A DNA stretch of 64,000 nt from Bacillota bacterium (lineage in GTDB: Bacteria; Bacillota; Clostridia; Christensenellales; UMGS416): NCBI GenBank assembly GCA_023422005.1, contig JAEZSC010000004.1, forward strand, positions 33,058 to 97,057, in the 5' to 3' direction. Numbering within the stretch: position 1 is the stretch's first letter; each line of letters starts with the position of its first letter. Below are positions 15,039 to 24,214 of the stretch, piece by piece. The position numbers were made by a program, and so were the translations under genes. The notes under the pieces were generated by a model, which was not told the DNA's origin, searched no databases, and saw nothing but the letters and a program-made list of their open reading frames with translations.

Positions 15039-17399
15039 GTGGCAGAACGCCGACACGGTGGTCTCGAGAACCTGAGACTGGCGTTGCTTCCGGGCAGAAA
15101 ATCTGTACTGCTCAAAACGCTGCTGGCCTATATCGCCATCGGCTCGCTACTGATTGCATCGATGTCGGTTGTGCTGTATGGCAAGTTCTCCTCTACAAGC
15201 ATCCAGCAGATCAACCAGACTTCCATGGATGGCCTGTATCAGTCTATGAATACCTTCGACCGGTTATGGACATCGCTGTATCTGACAATGAATCGGGAAT
15301 TCCAGACCGACTCGGTGATGATTGAAGGCTTGAATCTGGATGCCTACAGCCCAATTCCCTCCAGTCGTATCGAGACCGTGCTGGAAGGCATTGTCAACAC
15401 GACCAGTGCTATCGAATCGGTGTATCTGTACAACTCCATTGCTGATACCGTGTTCAGCAACTTCGGGACCGCCACATCCTGTGATTCCTTCTATGACCCT
15501 GATATCGTGGGTTTGCTGCGCGACGGCAACATACAGATCTCCAAAACATCGGATTGCGCCATCGTCTACCGCAAGATGCGGTATGTCTACGGGTCTCTGG
15601 ATGTAGCCAAGAATGCTATCACCGTGATCTTCAGCTCCGACGATCTGCGAACGGCGCTGATCTTCAACCTTGATCAGGAGCTGCTGCAGAACCTGGTCGT
15701 GCCCCGCAACGCACCCAAGGGCCAGAGTATGCTGATTTTGAACCGGGAGGGCGTCGTGATTTCCGACGCTCAGCCGGACCTCATTTTCCAGAACCTGTCC
15801 CAAGAGCCCTATGTACGCCGCGTGCTGGATTCCGGCTCTGATTCGGGGTGCTTCACCGACGATGTCGATGGCCGCAGGAGCTTGATCACCTTTGGGGCGT
15901 GGAACAACTGGGAGACACTGGATTGGATTTTTGTCAGGACCGCCGATTATGATGTGCTGCTGGGCAGCCTTCGGCAGCTGCAGCTAAGCGTGCTGCTTAT
16001 CACCTCGTTGTTTGTGCTGGCGGCCATCACCATTGCCGTGGTGTTCTGGGGCAACCTGTTCCGGCCGTTCTATCGTCTGATCGGTATTATGCGTTCCCGC
16101 AGCCCCTTTGAACCGGCCAAGATGAGCGAGATTGAATATTTGGGTGACGTCTACGGCAATCTGGTGCAGGACATCGAGAGTCTGAATCGCTATAAGAACA
16201 ACAGTCACCAACTGCTGCGGCAGGATTGTCTGTACCGCCTTGTGCATGGCGACGCGGCAGCGGCCCGAGGCGTTGGCCAACAGGAAGTGGCGCTGGGCAT
16301 CGCGCTGGACAGCCCACAATACCGCGTCGTCGTGTTCCGTCTTGACCGGGCGGGGGAGGTGGCTGGGCCGGATCTGCCGCTGCTTATGTACACGGCCCGC
16401 GGCCTCATCGCACAGAACTTCGCGTCCCTGAGCGCCGAGGCAGTCGAGAGCGCCGACGGCTGTATCAGCCTGGTCTTCGGTGTGCCGGAAAAGCCCTATG
16501 ATCTGTTCCGCATGATCAAAAATGCTCAGGAAGCCTGCTCCAAGGCGCTGAACCTGTCCTTCACAGTGGGCATCGGTACGGTGGAGGAGGCCGCAGCTGG
16601 CATCGCGCTGTCGCAACGCACGGCCATGGAGGCCACCGCCTATCGCCTGCTCTATGGCCGCGGCGCCGTGGTGGATTTCACCGCCGAGGCGGTCAGCCGG
16701 CAGATGAAGTACCGGTACCCTCTGGAGATGGAGAAGGAACTGCTGGACGCGGCCAAGTCGGCCGATCCCGAGCGCTTCGCCGCGACGCTGAACGCCTTCG
16801 CCGGCTGCATCGAGAGTTATAACTACAACGAAATCCTGCTGGCCTTCAGCCAGATGGCCTTCATTTTGATCCGCACGCTTAAAGCTCAGTTGGAGGTCAC
16901 CCACATGCAGGAGGCAGGCATTGCCGAGGACATCCGGGAGGTGGATCGCACCATCCGCTGCGCCGAAACGCTGCAGGATGTGCGCCGGTGGTTGGTTAAT
17001 TATTATGAGCAATGCGTTGCCGTGATCCGCGCCCGGCGCAACTCCCGTTATCAGGAGACTGTCACCAGCATACAACACTACATTGAGGAGCACTTCGGCG
17101 ACCCGGCGCTGTCGGTTGAACGCATAGCCGACCATGTGGGCCTGTCGCCCAACTATATGCGTACGCTGTACAAGGACCACACCGGCATGACGGTGTCCCA
17201 TTTCCTCAACGAGCTGCGTTTCAGGCGGGCGGCACAGCTGCTGGCTGACACCGACACGACCATTGGCCAGATCGCAGCCATGGTGGGCTTCCCGGAAGGC
17301 AGCTACTTTTACTCGGCATTTAAGAACTCCATGGGCATGACGCCGGCGGAATATCGCAAGAGCCGGCGCCAACGGGGAGAGCCTCAAACCGGAGAGTAA
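15039..17399 (+). CDS. Membrane-bound AraC-family sensor-regulator
   Basis: This 786-residue one-component regulator has a transmembrane helix at about 27-50 and an extracytoplasmic sensor region at 50-310. A second membrane helix (about 317-345) leads to a cytoplasmic middle region and a C-terminal AraC helix-turn-helix pair (HFGDPALSVERIADHVGLSP and IGQIAAMVGFPEGSYF). This is the layout of sugar-responsive regulators next to LplB-type transporters. Start GTG 15039 follows AAAGGAGGG. It likely activates the transporter and enzyme genes downstream in response to an external carbohydrate; the ligand is unknown. Confidence 0.9.
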   Translation: MAERRHGGLENLRLALLPGRKSVLLKTLLAYIAIGSLLIASMSVVLYGKFSSTSIQQINQTSMDGLYQSMNTFDRLWTSLYLTMNREFQTDSVMIEGLNLDAYSPIPSSRIETVLEGIVNTTSAIESVYLYNSIADTVFSNFGTATSCDSFYDPDIVGLLRDGNIQISKTSDCAIVYRKMRYVYGSLDVAKNAITVIFSSDDLRTALIFNLDQELLQNLVVPRNAPKGQSMLILNREGVVISDAQPDLIFQNLSQEPYVRRVLDSGSDSGCFTDDVDGRRSLITFGAWNNWETLDWIFVRTADYDVLLGSLRQLQLSVLLITSLFVLAAITIAVVFWGNLFRPFYRLIGIMRSRSPFEPAKMSEIEYLGDVYGNLVQDIESLNRYKNNSHQLLRQDCLYRLVHGDAAAARGVGQQEVALGIALDSPQYRVVVFRLDRAGEVAGPDLPLLMYTARGLIAQNFASLSAEAVESADGCISLVFGVPEKPYDLFRMIKNAQEACSKALNLSFTVGIGTVEEAAAGIALSQRTAMEATAYRLLYGRGAVVDFTAEAVSRQMKYRYPLEMEKELLDAAKSADPERFAATLNAFAGCIESYNYNEILLAFSQMAFILIRTLKAQLEVTHMQEAGIAEDIREVDRTIRCAETLQDVRRWLVNYYEQCVAVIRARRNSRYQETVTSIQHYIEEHFGDPALSVERIADHVGLSPNYMRTLYKDHTGMTVSHFLNELRFRRAAQLLADTDTTIGQIAAMVGFPEGSYFYSAFKNSMGMTPAEYRKSRRQRGEPQTGE

Positions 17400-17427
17400 C
17401 AAAGTCTCGCTTGTTAAGCGCTGCATC

Positions 17428-17466
17428 CCGCCACAAGCTGTCATCGGGCGCATGTGGCGGTTTTTT
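17428..17466 (+). terminator. Rho-independent terminator after the AraC-type regulator
   Basis: CCGCCACA (17428-17435) pairs with TGTGGCGG (17453-17460) and is followed by six T residues. Confidence 0.88.
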
Positions 17467-17484
17467 CTCACGCAGGCTATACAA

Positions 17485-17513
17485 TTGCCTATATGAGCTA
17501 CTTCAATTTATAA
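17485..17513 (+). promoter_or_regulatory. Candidate promoter of the cluster A transporter operon
   Basis: TTGCCT (17485-17490) and TTATAA (17508-17513) are 17 bases apart in the AT-rich gap between the terminator and the first permease. The match is moderate. Confidence 0.4.
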
Positions 17514-17620
17514 AGAATGCCCAAATAGTTAGAAATCTGAATGGACAACATCACTTAACAAAGATATATTCTGCTCATCCGAAGCGATGCAGGTAACGCA
17601 AATGCCATCAGGAGGAAGGT

Positions 17621-18592
17621 ATGAGCATACAGACAATCCAGCAGACCAATAAGCAACCGCAGAGAAAGAAACGCCATGGTTTCTTAATCGAACTGGTGAA
17701 GAACCGCTATCTGTATTTGCTGGCATTGCCGGGTTTGCTTTTCTTTTTGATCTTTAATTATCTGCCAATGGTCGGCCTCTATATTGCCTTCATCGATTAC
17801 AATCCCATAGCCGGCCTTTTTGGGTTTGCCAGCAAGTTTGTTGGGCTGTTCAACTTCAAGTTCTTCTTCACTTCCAATGACTGGCTGTTCGTAACATTCA
17901 ATACGCTGTTCCTCAACGCGCTGTTCATATCCACCGGACTGGTTGTGCAGATATTCATGGCCGTGGGGCTCAACGAGCTTGCCAGCCGGCCCTTCAAGCG
18001 CACGGCTCAGACGCTGATGTACCTGCCGAATTTTCTCTCGTGGACTGTTGTATCCGTGTTTTCCATTGCGCTATTTTCTTCGGACAGTGGGCTTTTCAAC
18101 AACATTCTGAGAACCTTTGGCCTTCCTACGATCGATTTTTATCAGAACGCCGCGGTATGGCCGCCGCTGTTGATTGCACTGCGGCTGTGGAAGGGTGCGG
18201 GCTTTGGTACCGTCATCTATCTTTCCACGATCTCCAGCATCAATCAGGAACTCTACGAGGCCGCAATCATCGACGGCGCATCCCGACTGCAGTGCATCAC
18301 GCGCATCACGTTGCCGCTGTTGCGCTCGACGACGGTTATGCTGCTGATACTGTCTATCGGTGGCATATTTTACGGGGATTTCGGCATGATCTACGCCCTG
18401 GTGGGAGACAACCCACTGCTGCGCGGCACCACCGACGTTATCGATACCTTTGTCTACCGGGCATTGCGGCTGAACAACGATTACGGCATGTCCTCCGCGG
18501 TGGGCCTGTTCCAATCCGCTATCGGTTTTGTCATGGTCATTACCGCAAACGCGATTACGCGTAAACTCGATCAGGACTCGGCTCTCTTCTAG
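17621..18592 (+). CDS. Sugar ABC transporter permease, LplB type
   Basis: The 323-residue inner-membrane permease has six predicted membrane segments, the first at LYLLALPGLLFFLIFNYLP. The cytoplasmic EAA loop reads YEAAIIDGASRLQCITRITL, the contact for the ATPase subunit. It belongs to the LplB branch used for oligosaccharide uptake in gut and soil Clostridia. GGAGG lies five bases before ATG. No ATP-binding subunit is encoded nearby, as is common because a shared MsmK-like ATPase serves many such systems. It pairs with the next permease. Confidence 0.92.
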   Translation: MSIQTIQQTNKQPQRKKRHGFLIELVKNRYLYLLALPGLLFFLIFNYLPMVGLYIAFIDYNPIAGLFGFASKFVGLFNFKFFFTSNDWLFVTFNTLFLNALFISTGLVVQIFMAVGLNELASRPFKRTAQTLMYLPNFLSWTVVSVFSIALFSSDSGLFNNILRTFGLPTIDFYQNAAVWPPLLIALRLWKGAGFGTVIYLSTISSINQELYEAAIIDGASRLQCITRITLPLLRSTTVMLLILSIGGIFYGDFGMIYALVGDNPLLRGTTDVIDTFVYRALRLNNDYGMSSAVGLFQSAIGFVMVITANAITRKLDQDSALF

Positions 18593-18609
18593 AAGACGGA
18601 GGATGCAAT

Positions 18610-19503
18610 ATGAGATACAAAACCTTTGGTGATCGTATTCTAGTGGCAGTGTTCTACATTGTTACGGGCGGGTTTGCGCTGATCTGTCTGTTACCCTTGT
18701 GGGTGGCGCTCGTAGCGTCGTTTTCCAACGAGACCAAACTTGTGCATGACGGTTACAGCCTGTGGATCAACCAATTCGACCTGACTGCCTACCGGCTGAT
18801 CTTCACAGGTACATCTTCCGTGTTGAACGCGTACGGCGTTACGATCCTCACGACCGCTTGCGGTGCTGGGCTCACGGTGCTGTTGACGAGTTCGCTGGCT
18901 TATCCGCTGACGGTACCGGCTCTGCGTTACCGCAATGCGATGTCGCTGTTCGCCTACGCGACAATGCTGTTCAATGGCGGCTTGGTACCCACCTACATAC
19001 TGACGACGCGTCTGTTGCATATGGGCAACACGCTGTGGGTGCTGATCGTGCCCGGTGCGCTCAACGCCTACAACATGTTCCTGATGAAGAATTATTTCTC
19101 GACAATACCCGACAGTATGTCGGAATCGGCCAAGATCGATGGCGCCAGCGACATCTATATCTTCTTTCGGATCATCCTTCCTCTGGCCAAGCCCATCATC
19201 GCAACGATCGCTCTGTTTTCCGCCATGGGCTACTGGAATGAGTGGTTCCGGGTGTTGCTCTATATTGATAATTCCAAGCTCTTTACGCTGCAGTACCTGA
19301 TAATGCGCCTGCAGCAGCAGGTGGACTTCCTGACGTCGTCTTTGAATACGGCGGCCCGCAACTCCATGGGCAACCTGGCGGTGCCAACGATCAGCATCCG
19401 CCTGTCCACCGCGATGGTATCCATAGGGCCGATTATATTGCTCTACCCGTTCCTGCAGCGCTATTTTATCAAGGGAATCATGGTGGGCGCCGTAAAAGGA
19501 TGA
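18610..19503 (+). CDS. Sugar ABC transporter permease, CUT1 second subunit
   Basis: This is a 297-residue permease with six predicted membrane helices and the EAA motif SESAKIDGASDIYIFFRIILP, which follows MKNYFSTIPDS. It starts 18 bases after the previous permease behind GGAGG and forms the heterodimeric channel with it. It ends in the characteristic FLQRYFIKGIMVGAVKG. The substrate is presumably the carbohydrate recognised by the following lipoprotein. Confidence 0.92.
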   Translation: MRYKTFGDRILVAVFYIVTGGFALICLLPLWVALVASFSNETKLVHDGYSLWINQFDLTAYRLIFTGTSSVLNAYGVTILTTACGAGLTVLLTSSLAYPLTVPALRYRNAMSLFAYATMLFNGGLVPTYILTTRLLHMGNTLWVLIVPGALNAYNMFLMKNYFSTIPDSMSESAKIDGASDIYIFFRIILPLAKPIIATIALFSAMGYWNEWFRVLLYIDNSKLFTLQYLIMRLQQQVDFLTSSLNTAARNSMGNLAVPTISIRLSTAMVSIGPIILLYPFLQRYFIKGIMVGAVKG

Positions 19504-19553
19504 GCCCGACGGCAAACACCACAGATAACGCACATAAAAAAGGAGGAAGAAGA

Positions 19554-21278
19554 ATGTCCCGAAAAGCGCTAAAACCATTGGCGATTCTGGTTGCACTTTC
19601 CATGTTGCTGGCCTCGCTGGCCGCGTGCACCCCGTCTCCTGCTGCGACAACCGCTCCGGCAAGCGCCGCGCCCGCACAATCCGAAGCGCCAGCCGCCAGC
19701 ACTACTGTTGAAGAGACCGCAAGCGCGGCGCCGTCAGCCCCGCAGCCGCCTGAGCATGTCACACTGGAGTTCATTGCGCCCTCACCGGTGACTGCCGTCA
19801 ACGGCTTTGACGCTGTCCTGGCTGAGTTCGCAAAGCAGACGGCTTCCACGATCAACGCAGACATCCATTACACTTTCACCGGTTTTGACGACATCGGCCA
19901 GAAGGTCTCGCTGAAGCTGTCCGCCGGCGAGGCATTGGATTGCGCGTTCACCGCCCAGTGGACCAACCCATCGGTAATGCAGATGGTTTCCAAGGGCATG
20001 CTGGTAAATCTGGACAAGTACTTCACCGATCCGACGAATTATCCTGGGCTCAATAAGGCTTTCACGCAGGACTTCCTACGAAACAACAGCTTCGCCGACG
20101 CCAACAACGAATACCACGTTTATGCCGTCCCCTTCGGCCACAGCTTCATCGGCGGCAGCGCCATCTATTACCGCAAGGACCTGGCTGATAAATACGGCAT
20201 CTCCACAATCGCTTCCAATGATGACCTCTACAAGTACTTCGATGCAATACTGGCCAACGAAAAGGGCATGACGCCCTTCACGTTCCTGGGTTCCAACGAC
20301 TTGTTGTCCGACTGGCTGAAGCCGCTGGTAATCCCGCCGGTTACGGGCAAACACAATACCGTTGGCATCAACGGCATCAACGTCGCCATTAGGGATGACG
20401 GCACCGTCTATGCCGCCAAGACATTTATCCCTGCGCTGGACCCTGAATACAAGGCGCTGATGAACCCCATCGAGGCGGCGATCGACCCGCTGGCATCCGT
20501 CAAGATGGCCCGCGAGTGGTATGTAAAGGGCTACATTGAGAAGGACAACCTGAACCAAAAGGATCATGAGGGCCAATTTATGGCCGGCAAGGCAGCCTCT
20601 TACATGCGAGGTGTGGATACCTTCTCTGCCATCAAGACCCGCCTGGGAACCTCGATACCCGGCGCCAAGCTCGGATACTGGGTTATCCAACCTGGCATCC
20701 GCTATGGTATGGACAAGATTGAGGGCAGCGACTTCAAGGTATGGAACTTCGCCAGCCTGCCCGTCAACTCCAAGTACAACGACCGGGTGATGGCAATCTT
20801 CGACTGGATCTTTGCTGACCAGGCCCACCATGACCTGTTCGAACTGGGCATCGAGGGCACGCATTGGGTGGCCGACGGTCCCGACAAGTACAAACTGCCC
20901 GACGGCACCGACCCGGCTCAGGCGTACAACTTCCCCGGTTACATCCTGACCTGGGCGCCCACGATGCAGCGGTTTGACTCACAGATGCCCGATGAGATCG
21001 TGGCAATCATGAAGAAGCTGGGCGACACCAACTACTACTACAAGCTGCCGACCGCAGGGTTCTCCTTCATAACCGACCCGGTTAAGACCGAGGTGGCCAA
21101 GCTCAACGACCTAACTGCCCTGTCACGCGCGCTAGCTAACGGCGTCATTGCCGACATCGACGGCGAGGTCACCAAGATCCAGAAGCAATATGACCAAGCC
21201 GGTTATCAGACGCTGCGCGACGAGGTCATCAAACAATTCGGCGAATTCCTGAAGACCAATCCCTATCAGGGTCAGTAA
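19554..21278 (+). CDS. Extracellular solute-binding lipoprotein (sugar ABC transporter)
   Basis: This 574-residue lipoprotein has a signal peptide with the lipobox LASLAAC (acylated Cys25), a Pro/Ala/Ser-rich linker to about residue 65, then a large type 1 solute-binding domain, as in LplA-like oligosaccharide binders. I start at ATG 19554, a few bases after AAGGAGGAAG, since the upstream extension lacks a signal peptide and runs back into the permease gene. It is the third gene of the operon. Its large size suggests an oligosaccharide or complex glycoside, but binding residues cannot be assigned by eye. Confidence 0.9.
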   Translation: MSRKALKPLAILVALSMLLASLAACTPSPAATTAPASAAPAQSEAPAASTTVEETASAAPSAPQPPEHVTLEFIAPSPVTAVNGFDAVLAEFAKQTASTINADIHYTFTGFDDIGQKVSLKLSAGEALDCAFTAQWTNPSVMQMVSKGMLVNLDKYFTDPTNYPGLNKAFTQDFLRNNSFADANNEYHVYAVPFGHSFIGGSAIYYRKDLADKYGISTIASNDDLYKYFDAILANEKGMTPFTFLGSNDLLSDWLKPLVIPPVTGKHNTVGINGINVAIRDDGTVYAAKTFIPALDPEYKALMNPIEAAIDPLASVKMAREWYVKGYIEKDNLNQKDHEGQFMAGKAASYMRGVDTFSAIKTRLGTSIPGAKLGYWVIQPGIRYGMDKIEGSDFKVWNFASLPVNSKYNDRVMAIFDWIFADQAHHDLFELGIEGTHWVADGPDKYKLPDGTDPAQAYNFPGYILTWAPTMQRFDSQMPDEIVAIMKKLGDTNYYYKLPTAGFSFITDPVKTEVAKLNDLTALSRALANGVIADIDGEVTKIQKQYDQAGYQTLRDEVIKQFGEFLKTNPYQGQ

Positions 21279-21312
21279 CCGCTTAACCGTTCATGACAAT
21301 AGAAACGCACCA

Positions 21313-21346
21313 GGGAATGGAAACAGCCTGCGCTGTTTCCATTCCC
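21313..21346. other. Perfect 14-bp intercistronic hairpin
   Basis: GGGAATGGAAACAG (21313-21326) and CTGTTTCCATTCCC (21333-21346) pair perfectly around a six-base loop, between the solute-binding protein and the next gene. No U-run follows, so it is more likely a 3'-stabilising or processing hairpin, or a partial attenuator, than a full terminator. Confidence 0.7.
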
Positions 21347-21363
21347 ATAAAAGGAGGCTTCCG

Positions 21364-22332
21364 GTGCTCTTTGAACAGGTCACACCTACGCTCGCCCGTG
21401 CCCAACTGGAAGAATTGCGCGCTCGCGGTATGCCAACTGGCGGTGTCATTGTGCCCATTGCGGGCATCGATTGCCCGATGGTCACCAATCCATCAATTCC
21501 CTTCCTAAGTGATGGCATCGAGGTTCTGGCCGTCCGGGCGGATGCCGGCGGCCCGCAGCCATCCTCGCACACCGTGTTTTGCCAATGGCAGGTCGACGCC
21601 TGGCGGCCCATCCCCGGCGCGCAGACGCTTGCGTTGGAAGACCCCTTTGTCACCTGCGTTGCTGGCCAGCTAGTGCTGGGCGGCGTGCGCGTTATCGTGG
21701 AAAACGGCTCCGTAACCTCATGGGTTACCGATTTCTATATGGGTCAAAGCATCCATTCGCTGCGGCATCTGTTCACAGGGCCATGGCATATGAAGGACAT
21801 CCGTCTTGTAGAATTGAGCGACGGCCGCATCGGCGTGTTCTCCCGCCCTCAGGGCCAGAAAATGCTGGACCGGTACGGCTGCATCGCCCAGATCGGCTTT
21901 ACCGTGTTCGGCAGTCTGCAGGACATCACCGCCGAGGGCATCGAGGCGGCGCCTTACTTACAGGGCCTTTTCCTGCCTGGCGAGTGGGGCGGGGCCAATC
22001 AGGTTTATCTGCTGGACAACGGCCTGCTGGGCGTCGTCGGCCATAAGGCCTGGGGAGAGCACATCGGGGGAGAACATATGCTGCACTACTACAGCATGGC
22101 CTTCGCGTTGGACCCGGTCAGCCACCGGTTCACCGAACCTCGAGTCATCTGCGCCCGGGAGTGTTTTGCCGACGGGCCGGCGTCGCAACCCCGGGTGCGG
22201 GACGTTACCTTCACCGCCGGCATTGTCCGCCGGGGGGGACGGGCAGAGCTCTACACCGGCTTGAGTGACTGCCAGATCGGGCGCATCGAGATCGATGACC
22301 CGCTGTGCATGTATGAGGAGCTTCGACTGTGA
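21364..22332 (+). CDS. DUF1861-like predicted beta-propeller carbohydrate protein
   Basis: The 322-residue cytosolic protein resembles DUF1861, which is related in fold to five-bladed propeller glycosidases and phosphorylases. Visible motifs are MKDIRLVELSDGRIGVFSRP, then QIGFTVFGSL, GEWGGANQVYLL and GVVGHKAW. The start is GTG 21364, six bases after GGAGG. It ends in a GTGA overlap with the URO-D gene, so the two are coupled. Catalytic acids cannot be assigned, and the activity could be glycoside phosphorolysis, hydrolysis or binding. Family assignment is by remembered motifs, hence moderate confidence. Confidence 0.65.
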   Translation: MLFEQVTPTLARAQLEELRARGMPTGGVIVPIAGIDCPMVTNPSIPFLSDGIEVLAVRADAGGPQPSSHTVFCQWQVDAWRPIPGAQTLALEDPFVTCVAGQLVLGGVRVIVENGSVTSWVTDFYMGQSIHSLRHLFTGPWHMKDIRLVELSDGRIGVFSRPQGQKMLDRYGCIAQIGFTVFGSLQDITAEGIEAAPYLQGLFLPGEWGGANQVYLLDNGLLGVVGHKAWGEHIGGEHMLHYYSMAFALDPVSHRFTEPRVICARECFADGPASQPRVRDVTFTAGIVRRGGRAELYTGLSDCQIGRIEIDDPLCMYEELRL

Positions 22333-23357
22333 ATCGCAGGGAACGAATTTTGGCTGCCATTGCCCATGAACCAGTGGATAAGGTTCCTGTGGGCTTTGAT
22401 ATCTGCAGCGAGGAACTGATGCAGAAGACTCTCACCCATTATGGCATCGGGAACATTGGGGAGCTCTATGCCAAGACGGGTATCGAGGCCTTCTCTGTGT
22501 GGCAATGGCCGGCTGTCACTCCGACCTATGTCGGTCCGGAACGGCCCGGGTCGCAGGCCCGTGACGCTACCTATGGCGCCTGGGGCAAAGTTGGTGAAGT
22601 TGTCTATCCGCTGGCCGGGCGGAACCTGAATGATTACCACTGGCCCCGGGTGGAGGATTTCGACTTTTCCTCACTGAAAGAGGAGCTCTCTCTTGTTCGC
22701 CAGATGGATATGACCGCCGCCAGCGGCCACGCTGGGGCGGGTTGGCTGCACCATGTTCAGATGCGCGGTTATGACCATGCGTTGTTCGATGTGTTGGACG
22801 ACGCCTGGATGGAGGAGTACATGGGCCGCAACCGTGAATTCCTTCTGCGTTACTTCCGGGCGTTGTTCCGGGAGGCCGGCGGCCTGATCGACATCATCCG
22901 CGCCGATGAGGATGTGGGTGGGCAACTTAACATGCTTATCAGCCCCGCCCTGTGGCGTCGCTGGTACAAGCCCCTGTGGGCGGAGCTCTTCTCCCTCTGC
23001 CATGAGAACGGTGCGCGGGTGTGGCTGCATTCCTGCGGGTTCTGCTGGGATATCGTGCCGGATTTCATCGACATGGGTGCCGACGTGCTCAACCCGCTGC
23101 CGCCCTATGTGCGCTGTGGCGATCCGGCGGCCATGAAAGCGAATTTTGGTGACCGGCTGGCCTTCGACGGCGGTGTGGATCAGATCAACGCCATCGCCCT
23201 GGGCACACCCGTGGACATCCGCCGGGAGGTGCGGCTGCGGCTGGAGCAGCTTTCGCCGGGCAGCGGATACATTCTGGGGCCGTCACAGGTGTTTTCCCGG
23301 GACGTCTCCTTTGAAAACCTGCTGGCTTTCTTCGACGCGGCCCAGGAGTATTGCTGA
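22329..23357 (+). CDS. Uroporphyrinogen decarboxylase-fold (URO-D) protein, cluster A
   Basis: The 342-residue URO-D-family protein starts NRRERILAAIAHEPVDKVPV, the common opening of the non-haem branch related to MtaA/CmuA methyltransferases. Conserved elements are DEDVGGQLNMLISP, WLHSCGFCWDIVPDFIDMGADVLNP and LAFDGGVDQ. His and Cys in LHSCG could bind zinc, as in corrinoid/thiol methyltransferases. No heme genes are nearby. The start GTG overlaps the previous stop, and the stop overlaps the activase ATG by one base. A second, distinct URO-D gene lies at 26534. The substrate is unknown. Confidence 0.85.
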   Translation: MNRRERILAAIAHEPVDKVPVGFDICSEELMQKTLTHYGIGNIGELYAKTGIEAFSVWQWPAVTPTYVGPERPGSQARDATYGAWGKVGEVVYPLAGRNLNDYHWPRVEDFDFSSLKEELSLVRQMDMTAASGHAGAGWLHHVQMRGYDHALFDVLDDAWMEEYMGRNREFLLRYFRALFREAGGLIDIIRADEDVGGQLNMLISPALWRRWYKPLWAELFSLCHENGARVWLHSCGFCWDIVPDFIDMGADVLNPLPPYVRCGDPAAMKANFGDRLAFDGGVDQINAIALGTPVDIRREVRLRLEQLSPGSGYILGPSQVFSRDVSFENLLAFFDAAQEYC

Positions 23358-24214
23358 TGGGAGAAGGGGAATTGCGCGGCATGATCGCCGATATCCAGCG
23401 GTTCAGCCTGCACGACGGGCCGGGCATCCGCACGACGGTATTTCTGAAGGGCTGCAACCTGCGCTGCGCCTGGTGCCACAACCCGGAGACCATTTCCTTC
23501 CAACCCCAGGTGCTGCTGCGCCCGGAAAAGTGCATCGGCTGCGGCGGGTGTGAGGATGGCTGCTTCTCCGGTGCCCGGGTGCTTTGCGGCGTGGAACGCA
23601 CGGTGGACGATGTGCTGCGGGATGTGCTTCTGGATGCACCTTTCTACGGCACCGACGGCGGTGTCACCGTGTCCGGTGGAGAGCCGCTTTGCCAGATGCA
23701 GTTCACCGCCGCGCTGCTGGCCGCCTGCCGGGCGGCGGGGGTGCGCACGGCGGTGGAGAGCAACATGACCCTGCCGTGGGAAGTGGCCTGGAGCGTGTTG
23801 CAATATTGCGATCTGCTGATGGCGGACCTGAAACTTTGGGACCTAGAGGAGCACCGGCGCTGGACAGGCCAGAGCAACAGGGAGATCAAGGCAAACCTGC
23901 TGCGGGCAGCGGACGCCGGGCTGCCGGTGCTGCTACGCACGCCGGTGATCCCCGGCGTGAATGACCGGGAAGAGGAAATACGCGCCATCGCGCGCTTTGC
24001 CAAGGGATTGAATACCTTGGTTTGTTATGAGCTGCTGCCATACCATCCCCTGGGGTTATCCAAGGGACAGTTGGAAGGATGGCAGGCCACAGAGTTTGCA
24101 AAACCGTCCGCGGACCGGATGATGGACTTGGCCCAGGCGGCCATGGAGGAAGGCGTGGAGGTCCGATTGGCCAACACGTCGGTGACACAGAAACGGGAGG
24201 GAGAACATGAGTGA
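23357..24214 (+). CDS. Glycyl radical enzyme activase (radical SAM, PflA-like)
   Basis: The 285-residue product has the radical SAM motif GCNLRCAWCHNPE near residue 38, preceded by the typical RFSLHDGPGIRTTVFLKG. An inserted cysteine stretch CIGCGGCEDGC follows, fit for one auxiliary [4Fe-4S] cluster rather than the usual two, then VTVSGGEPLCQ. It installs the glycyl radical on its partner by H abstraction with 5'-deoxyadenosyl radical. The start is ATG 23357, overlapping the URO-D stop, and the gene overlaps the glycyl radical enzyme by eight bases, so the partner assignment is firm. Confidence 0.93.
   Translation: MGEGELRGMIADIQRFSLHDGPGIRTTVFLKGCNLRCAWCHNPETISFQPQVLLRPEKCIGCGGCEDGCFSGARVLCGVERTVDDVLRDVLLDAPFYGTDGGVTVSGGEPLCQMQFTAALLAACRAAGVRTAVESNMTLPWEVAWSVLQYCDLLMADLKLWDLEEHRRWTGQSNREIKANLLRAADAGLPVLLRTPVIPGVNDREEEIRAIARFAKGLNTLVCYELLPYHPLGLSKGQLEGWQATEFAKPSADRMMDLAQAAMEEGVEVRLANTSVTQKREGEHE

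Noticed and set aside
15984..17471. 495-codon minus-strand ORF
   Set aside because: It is antisense to the AraC-type regulator and arises from GC-rich third positions; it has no family resemblance or ribosome site.
22329..23357. URO-D protein as a heme biosynthesis enzyme (hemE)
   Set aside because: The context is sugar uptake plus a glycyl radical enzyme, no other heme genes are near, and the sequence opening matches the MtaA/CmuA-like branch.
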